64,000 bases of DNA from Hymenobacter sp. HSC-4F20 (GTDB lineage: Bacteria; Bacteroidota; Bacteroidia; Cytophagales; Hymenobacteraceae): NCBI RefSeq assembly GCF_019599275.1, contig NZ_JAHZTD010000001.1, positions 1,612,001 through 1,676,000 on the forward strand, read 5' to 3'. The number at the start of each line of letters is the position of its first letter. The first letter of the stretch is position 1. Below are positions 58,868 to 64,000 of this stretch, in pieces. A model generated the notes under the pieces. The model saw nothing but the letters and a program-made list of their open reading frames with translations, searched no databases and was not told the DNA's origin. A program made the position numbers and the translations under genes.

Positions 58868-58900
58868 AATAAAAAAGCCCGGCGGGGCGGCCGGGCTTTT
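58868..58900 (-). terminator. Attenuator terminator before trpE
   Basis: On the minus strand AAAAGCCCGGC (58900-58890) pairs perfectly with GCCGGGCTTTT (58883-58873), followed by TTATTT. It stands 37 nt before the trpE ATG and after the leader ORF. Confidence 0.9.
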
Positions 58901-58932
58901 GAGCTTTTGCGAAGGTAGTGGTTCAGTTGACC

Positions 58933-59010
58933 TTAGCGCACGCACATGCTGTCCCGTCCGGAATTTCCGTAGGGCCACCACCATGCTTGCTGCGTCATTG
59001 AGAAGGTCAT
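58933..59010 (-). CDS. trpL: Tryptophan leader peptide with three consecutive Trp codons
   Basis: The 25-codon ORF begins MTFSMTQQAWWWPYG and ends CVR before TAA. Trp codons 10-12 are TGG TGG TGG (58983-58975). Immediately after them CCCTACGG and CGGACGGG (58974-58953) can form a hairpin. CGGACGGG (58960-58953) can instead pair with CCCGGCCG (58895-58888) of the terminator arm, 7 of 8 positions. A ribosome stalled at the Trp codons would cover the first strand, allow the antiterminator and let RNA polymerase continue into trpE. This is the classical trp-attenuator geometry; expression of the peptide is inferred. Confidence 0.88.
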   Translation of the reverse strand: MTFSMTQQAWWWPYGNSGRDSMCVR

Positions 59011-59037
59011 TCAAATAGGTTTGGGCGTTGAACGGGG

Positions 59038-59067
59038 CAAAGGTAAGCTGAGTTGAATTTTTCGCAA
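59038..59067 (-). promoter_or_regulatory. Predicted trp operon promoter (TTG-N19-TACCTTTG)
   Basis: TTG (59067-59065) and TACCTTTG (59045-59038) match both Bacteroidetes elements with exact 19-nt spacing. The leader ATG at 59010 lies about 20-25 nt after the expected start point. Confidence 0.8.
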
Positions 59068-59111
59068 GCACCGGCCCGAATTTTTTATTCATCAGCCAGT
59101 GTGCCCCGAAT

Positions 59112-60518
59112 TCATTGCTTCCGTAGGTACTGCCGACCCTGCTTTCCGCCGGCATTAACCAGCACTTCGTAGCTGCCGGGGGGTAGGCGACGCACATCCA
59201 CGGCGCGGCGGTTTTTCACCTTCTTCGCCAGCACTACCTGCTTCTGCTGGTTCAGTACCTCTACCCTACCCCTGTCGTGGCCCTGAGGCAAGTACACCTC
59301 CAGTCGGTTCTGCTCTGGATTCAAATAGGCGCTATAAGCCAGCGGCTCCGGGTTTGCGCCGCCTTGCTGTCCGTACAGCCAGTGGTAAGCCGCCGGAAAC
59401 TCCCGCTTCCAGAACCACTCGGAATGTTTACCATCGGTGGGAGTAGCGTACTGCACGCTTACTTTGGCGCGCGCCAGCGTATCGTGCACAGCCTTCATCA
59501 GGGGCACCATGGTTTCGCTTTCCGTGGTGCCGCTCACAAAGTAGAACTGCGTGCCGGGCTGCGGGCGGTGCCGCTGCAGGTAGGCAAACAGGGAGTCCTT
59601 GGCAAACCAGAAGGCCGGCGAGAACACGCCTACCTTGCTGTACACCTGCGGGTATTTCAGGGCCGCGTAGGTGGAAATCAGCCCGCCCATGCTGCTGCCG
59701 GCAATGCCCGTAAACTCCCGGCCGCTGAGCGTGCGGTAGTGCAGATCAATGTAGGGTTTAAGCGTCTCAGCCATGAAATCCACGTACTGATTGCCCTGTC
59801 CGCCGCCGTACTCGGGGTTTTTCCAGGGCGAGAGTTCATTCAGCCGCTCCGGCCCCCCATTGTCCACGGCTACTACAATGCAGCCGGCCGCGTCGAGGCC
59901 CTGGTGCTGCAGGTGGCTCAGGGTTTCATCGACGCCCCACTCCCCCGAGAAGCTGGTGCAGGCATCGAATACGTTCTGGCCATCGTGCATGTACAGCACG
60001 GGGTAGCGTTTATTGGTTGCGGAGGGGTAGTCGGAGGGCAGATACACCCAAACGCGGCGGGTGCGCCCCAACTGCGGCATCTGAAACGTGTTGCTGACAA
60101 TCTGCACGTTGGGTTGCTGGGCAGTGCTTTGGCAGCTGACCGGAGTGGTAGCTGCTCCATCCTTCCAATTGCGTACCGTCAACTCTGTTATGCCCCCTGT
60201 GCCTTTCACGGTGTATTCCCGGTTGGGTATGTCCTGGTTTTGGGCATCTGTTTCTACCGTTTCCCAGGAGCCGCGGGTTACTTTACAGGCAATAGGGCCT
60301 TGCACCGTAGCGGGCAGCGTCAGGTGATAGTAGCCATTGGCAGCACGCACGAACTGGAAGGCGGGGCTGGCCGGCTGCCAGTTATTGAAGGAGCCGGCGA
60401 GGTAGAGAGCGGCCCCCGGCGGTGTAGCCGCTGGCAGTCGGGCAATTCGAAAAACTGATTGAGCAGAACTGCTGCTTACCAGCAGCAGACTCAGCCCCCA
60501 GAGGATAATTTGCTTCAT
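59112..60518 (-). CDS. Secreted alpha/beta-hydrolase (esterase) with N-terminal CBM48-like and C-terminal T9SS-like domains
   Basis: The 468-residue product has a signal peptide (MKQIILWGLSLLLVSSSSA-Q) and an N-terminal glycan-binding early-set-like domain (ALYLAGSFNNWQPASPAFQF). A putative-esterase domain follows with YPVLYMHDGQNVF, the nucleophile elbow GSSMGG, an Asp/Glu region and His in GKHSEWFW. The last 70 residues (LEVYLPQ...GRVEVLNQQKQVVLAKK...VDVRRLPPGSYEVLVNAGGK) have the strand and VDVxxLPxGxYxV pattern of type IX secretion C-terminal domains, which suits a gliding bacterium. Substrate unknown; ferulate/feruloyl-type or other esters are possible. Confidence 0.85.
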   Translation of the reverse strand: MKQIILWGLSLLLVSSSSAQSVFRIARLPAATPPGAALYLAGSFNNWQPASPAFQFVRAANGYYHLTLPATVQGPIACKVTRGSWETVETDAQNQDIPNREYTVKGTGGITELTVRNWKDGAATTPVSCQSTAQQPNVQIVSNTFQMPQLGRTRRVWVYLPSDYPSATNKRYPVLYMHDGQNVFDACTSFSGEWGVDETLSHLQHQGLDAAGCIVVAVDNGGPERLNELSPWKNPEYGGGQGNQYVDFMAETLKPYIDLHYRTLSGREFTGIAGSSMGGLISTYAALKYPQVYSKVGVFSPAFWFAKDSLFAYLQRHRPQPGTQFYFVSGTTESETMVPLMKAVHDTLARAKVSVQYATPTDGKHSEWFWKREFPAAYHWLYGQQGGANPEPLAYSAYLNPEQNRLEVYLPQGHDRGRVEVLNQQKQVVLAKKVKNRRAVDVRRLPPGSYEVLVNAGGKQGRQYLRKQ

Positions 60519-61477
60519 GAATAGGGCAACTAATCAGGACCGCAAGCTACCATATTTCTGAGCGCGGCCCGGGCAGCGGTGTGCTACCCGGCAGTAGTTG
60601 AAGGAAACCACGCGCACAGCGCGGAGTATCGGATAAACCCAACCTGTATTTTTCCTAGAATCTTATCCGCAAGCCATTGCTTTGCTCCGCTGGCTTCAGT
60701 AAGTAAGCCCTCACCCGGCAGAGCACTACCTGATAGTGGAACGCGGAAAGTCCTACACTGCCAGCCAAAGCCAACAGGGCTGTCATCGGCCTAAAATATA
60801 TACAAAATTCAGCTCGAATTCCCCTCCAAACCCTCCCTTAAGACACAAGCCTGTATTGATAAACCTGGTCCAGCATCCTCAACACCCCAGTCATCAAGAA
60901 ATGCGCAATTATTTTTACCAATACGCCTTTTATACGAGCTTATACTGCCTTAAAATTCGATTTTTGTTAAAAAACACCCTTATTATTTAAGGCTTATTCA
61001 ATCTCTTTAATTTATGTATCAGAACAGATAGTCTTATCCTTTCTCTTGCCTTTGTCAATACAACATCTGGTTTTGTCAACACAGCACAAGGCTAGCAACA
61101 CGCCTGCGAAGGCAGGATAAATGCACTAAAATGGCTGTTTACTCAGGATCCTACCCTTGCCGCTCAGGGTGGAAAGATGGAGAAAATTAGTTCCCGAACT
61201 GCGGGTAGGCACTATCTTTTTTTCTCGGCTCTTTTTTGGAACGCAAAGTCCAATTATCACTATACCTGCTTCCTACCCTGCCGCCATTGTTTTTGTTAGT
61301 AGCAACACTTTAACTTGCGCTGTTTCTTAATGATTTGGTGATGTTGAACCCGGTCGATTGGGAGCGTAAAACAGGCGCTAGCCCCTGCCTTTGCTCTTCT
61401 TCGTTCTGTTGGCCGGACCACTAAATTCCCACTCCGGTTTTCCGGAAAAATCCATTTCAACCCCTAACTTTTTTTAA
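60519..61477. other. Gene-free stretch upstream of the SusC-family gene
   Basis: About 960 bp with no convincing gene. The first third has mixed composition; 60780-61080 is clearly AT-richer than its neighbours and contains only short unsupported frames. A 15-bp imperfect direct repeat TTTGTCAA(T/C)ACA(A/G)CA lies at 61051-61065 and 61072-61086, 21 bp (two helical turns) apart, which could be a regulator site. I could not place a consensus promoter for the receptor gene with confidence. Confidence 0.6.
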
Positions 61478-64000
61478 ATGAAACACCCCTATCTAGCGAA
61501 ACTGGCGCTGCCTCTGCTGTGCGCAGGTGTAAGCGTGAGCAGCGCATACGCACAGGGAATCGGGACGGTAAGTGGCCGCGTACTCGATGAGAAAGGTGAA
61601 GGCATGCCCGGCGTGACGGTCCTGATTGAAGGCACGTCTCTGGGTGGGTCCACTAACTCGGACGGCACCTTCTCTATTCAAAACGTTCCGTCAGGTCCGC
61701 ACACGCTGGTTCTGTCTTTCGTAGGCTACACTACCAAGCGGCAGCCCATCAATGTAACGGCCGGGCAGAACACGGCCGTGGAAAGCCTGTCGTTGGCCGA
61801 AAACACGACTCTGCTAAATGAGGCCGTGGTAATTGGCTACGGCACCCAGCGGAAACAGGACCTAACGGGCGCAGTTGAGCAGGTATCGGAGCGTCAGTTT
61901 GTAAAGGGCCAGGTAACGAACCCCGAGCAGCTAGTGCAAGGTAAAGTAGCGGGCTTGCAAGTAACCACTGGTGGTGGTGCCCCGGGCGCTGGCTCCAGCA
62001 TCCGCATCCGCGGGGGCTCGTCGCTGACGGCTTCCAACGATCCGCTGATTGTAATTGACGGGGTGCCCGTAGACAACCGGGGGCTTTCCGGTACGTCTAA
62101 CCCCTTGTCGCTGATCAACCCCAACGATATTGAGAGTATCTCGGTCCTGAAAGATGCCTCGTCCACGGCCATCTACGGCTCACGGGCTTCGAACGGGGTT
62201 ATTCTGATTACAACCAAGAAAGGCCTGCAAGGAGAAAAGCTGCGCGTAAATGTTAGCTCGCAGAACTCTGTTTCGAAGGCCCGCAATGAGGTAGACGTGC
62301 TGAACGCCTCCGAGCTGCGCGGCGTAGTGGCGGCCATGGGCAACGCCCAGCAGAAAACCCTGGTAGGCAACGCCAGCACCAACTGGCAGAACGAAATCTT
62401 CCGCACGGCCCAAACCACTGATAACAACGTCAGCATTTCGGGCTCGGCAGGCAAAGTGCCGTTCCGGGTTTCCGGGGGCTACCTGGACCAGGAAGGCTTG
62501 CTGCTGCGCAACGACCTGAAGCGCTACACGGGCTCTATTGGCCTGAACCCAGTACTGCTCGACGGCAACCTGCGCGTGAACGTAAACGTGAAGGGCTCCC
62601 TGGTCGACAACAACTTCTCGAACCAGGGTGCTGTGGGCGCGGCCGTATATGCCAACCCTACGCTTCCCATCTATAATGGTAGCATTTACGGTGGCTACAC
62701 GGAGGTACTGGACCCCAACAACCCCAGCAACCTGAACACGCTGGCCACCCGCAACCCATTGGGTCTGATTTACCAGCGCCGTGACCGAAGCACCGTAAAG
62801 CGGAGCATTGGTAACATTCAGCTGGACTACAAGCTGCCCTTCCTGGAGGGCCTAAGCGCCAACGTGAACCTGGGCTACGACATTCAGCGGGGCCGGGGCA
62901 CCGTTTTCGTGCCGGCGCAGGCTGCCTCCGATTACAACCGGGTAGTTACCGTCAATGGGGCGACCATTGGCCAGGGAGGGGTAAACAACGAGTACGCGCA
63001 GGACAAAAACAACAAACTGCTGGAAGCCTACCTGAGCTACGGCCGTCAGCTCGGCATCGGCCGCCTGGACCTGCTGGCGGGCCATTCCTACCAGAGCTTC
63101 GAGGATAAAAACTACGTGTTTGCCGACCGGATTGCCAGCGGCGACGTGTACACCGCGGCTCCTACCCTGCTCAACGGCCAAAACTACCGCGACCCGCGCT
63201 ACGTGCTGGTATCGTTCTTCGGCCGGGCCAACTACAACATCAACGACAAATACCTGCTGACGGCTACCATGCGCGCCGACGGCTCTTCGCGCTTTCTGGA
63301 AGGCAACCGCTGGGGCTACTTCCCCTCCGCCGCTGCCGCGTGGCGTATCAAAGGCGAAGACTTCCTGAAAAACTCCACGGCTATTTCAGAACTGAAGCTG
63401 CGCGTGGGCTACGGACAGACCGGCCAGCAGGACATCGGGGATATCTACCCCTACTTGGCTCGCTACACGCCCAGCGAAGCAACGGCACAGTACCAGTTTG
63501 CCGATGAGTTTACGAACACGCTGCGGGCCGCGGCCTATGACCGCAACATCAAATGGGAAACCTCCACGACCTACAACGCCGGTCTGGACTACGGCTTCCT
63601 GGACGGCCGGATCTCGGGTGCCATTGATGTGTACCACCGCAAAACCGATGACCTGCTCAACAACGTATTTATTCCGGCTCTGGCCAACCTCTCTAATAAG
63701 CTGACAACCAACGTTGGTTCGCTGGAGAACAACGGTATTGAGGGCTCAGTAAACGTAGATGTTGTGCGGGGCGAAAAGCTTAACTGGACCCTGAACGCCA
63801 ACGCTACGGCCTACCGCGTAAAAATCACCCAGCTGACCAACGCCTCGGACCCCTCCTACCTGGGCGACGAAACCGGCGGCATTTCGGGTGGTGTGGGCAA
63901 CAACATCCAAATCAACTCGGTGGGCTACCAGCCTAATGCCTTCTATGTGTTCCAGCAGGTATACGGCGCCGATGGCAAACCACTGGAAGGAGTGTACGTG
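61478..64000 (+). CDS. SusC/RagA-family TonB-linked outer-membrane receptor, 3' end outside window
   Basis: The reading frame is open from ATG at 61478 through the last base (841 codons) and continues beyond. It has a signal peptide ending SSAYAQG. A carboxypeptidase-like beta domain follows (VSGRVLDEKGEGMPGVTVLIEGTSLG, FSIQNVPSG), then the SusC TonB-box/plug motif VVIGYGTQRKQDLTGAV, the plug (VAGLQVTTGGGAPGAGSSIRIRGGSSL, DPLIVIDGVPVDN, ISVLKDASSTAIYGSRASNGVILITTKKG) and barrel strands. SusC proteins import glycans or peptides with a SusD lipoprotein, expected just downstream but not visible. Substrate unknown. Confidence 0.95.
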   Translation, partial: MKHPYLAKLALPLLCAGVSVSSAYAQGIGTVSGRVLDEKGEGMPGVTVLIEGTSLGGSTNSDGTFSIQNVPSGPHTLVLSFVGYTTKRQPINVTAGQNTAVESLSLAENTTLLNEAVVIGYGTQRKQDLTGAVEQVSERQFVKGQVTNPEQLVQGKVAGLQVTTGGGAPGAGSSIRIRGGSSLTASNDPLIVIDGVPVDNRGLSGTSNPLSLINPNDIESISVLKDASSTAIYGSRASNGVILITTKKGLQGEKLRVNVSSQNSVSKARNEVDVLNASELRGVVAAMGNAQQKTLVGNASTNWQNEIFRTAQTTDNNVSISGSAGKVPFRVSGGYLDQEGLLLRNDLKRYTGSIGLNPVLLDGNLRVNVNVKGSLVDNNFSNQGAVGAAVYANPTLPIYNGSIYGGYTEVLDPNNPSNLNTLATRNPLGLIYQRRDRSTVKRSIGNIQLDYKLPFLEGLSANVNLGYDIQRGRGTVFVPAQAASDYNRVVTVNGATIGQGGVNNEYAQDKNNKLLEAYLSYGRQLGIGRLDLLAGHSYQSFEDKNYVFADRIASGDVYTAAPTLLNGQNYRDPRYVLVSFFGRANYNINDKYLLTATMRADGSSRFLEGNRWGYFPSAAAAWRIKGEDFLKNSTAISELKLRVGYGQTGQQDIGDIYPYLARYTPSEATAQYQFADEFTNTLRAAAYDRNIKWETSTTYNAGLDYGFLDGRISGAIDVYHRKTDDLLNNVFIPALANLSNKLTTNVGSLENNGIEGSVNVDVVRGEKLNWTLNANATAYRVKITQLTNASDPSYLGDETGGISGGVGNNIQINSVGYQPNAFYVFQQVYGADGKPLEGVYV

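Noticed and set aside
58868..59067. T-box riboswitch upstream of trpE
   Set aside because: No T-box sequence or specifier stem was found; a leader ORF with three Trp codons explains the terminator better.
60590..60780. Possible structured RNA (a GGAAAGTCC box recalls RNase P RNA)
   Set aside because: The other conserved RNase P elements are not found around it.
60736..60990. 84-codon frame in the gene-free stretch
   Set aside because: AT-rich, no recognisable motif, codon use unlike the neighbouring genes.

Overview
The window looks like a chromosome segment of a pigmented gliding bacterium of the Bacteroidota, most like Hymenobacter (order Cytophagales). This is an inference from several things: gliding genes gldA, gldF, gldG and gldC; a SusC/RagA TonB-dependent receptor; GC-rich coding DNA; almost no Shine-Dalgarno sequences; and several promoters that fit the Bacteroidetes sigma pattern TTG-N19-TAnnTTTG. 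No tRNA, rRNA, transposase, phage gene or CRISPR array was seen.

Layout. 1-7.4 kb holds housekeeping genes: the end of a periplasmic-binding-fold protein, hemL, a membrane protein, dcd, a secreted small protein, gldC, dnaN and a BLUF blue-light sensor. 7.4-11.5 kb is a non-cyanobacterial Kai cluster, transcribed kaiC-kaiB-kaiB-PAS histidine kinase, convergent with the BLUF gene. 11.7-15.3 kb is the gldA-gldF-gldG gliding ABC transporter. 15.4-23.3 kb holds two SDR enzymes, a GIN-domain lipoprotein, MlaE/MlaF lipid transport, a DinB-fold enzyme, a bifunctional nuclease, etfB-etfA and a TPR protein. 23.5-31.6 kb is a metal-efflux locus: OmpR-type regulator, sensor kinase, then TolC, adaptor and CzcA-type RND pump. 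31.8-48.1 kb carries peptidases, an outer-membrane protein, pyruvate carboxylase, an SDR plus photolyase, a TetR regulator plus ABC1 kinase, a dienelactone hydrolase and an Mpo1-like protein.

48.3-59.1 kb is the most interesting part: an aromatic amino-acid region, all on the minus strand. The operon trpE-trpG-trpD-trpC-trpF-trpB-trpA-aroF is followed by two phenylalanine hydroxylase genes. Three transcription units (trpE, and each hydroxylase gene) have what looks like a leader-peptide attenuator: a Bacteroidetes-type promoter, a short ORF, an intrinsic terminator just before the structural gene, and a segment that could form a competing antiterminator. The trpE leader has three consecutive Trp codons. 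The leader of the intact hydroxylase has six Tyr codons, which fits the enzyme's job of making Tyr from Phe. The second hydroxylase has Gln in place of the iron-binding Glu, although both His ligands remain. The window closes with a secreted esterase that may carry a type IX secretion signal, a 1-kb gene-free stretch, and the first 841 codons of a SusC-family receptor.

Several families of palindromic intergenic repeats are scattered through the window. At least three lie between genes of the trp operon, and a large nested palindrome occurs twice, each time between convergent genes.
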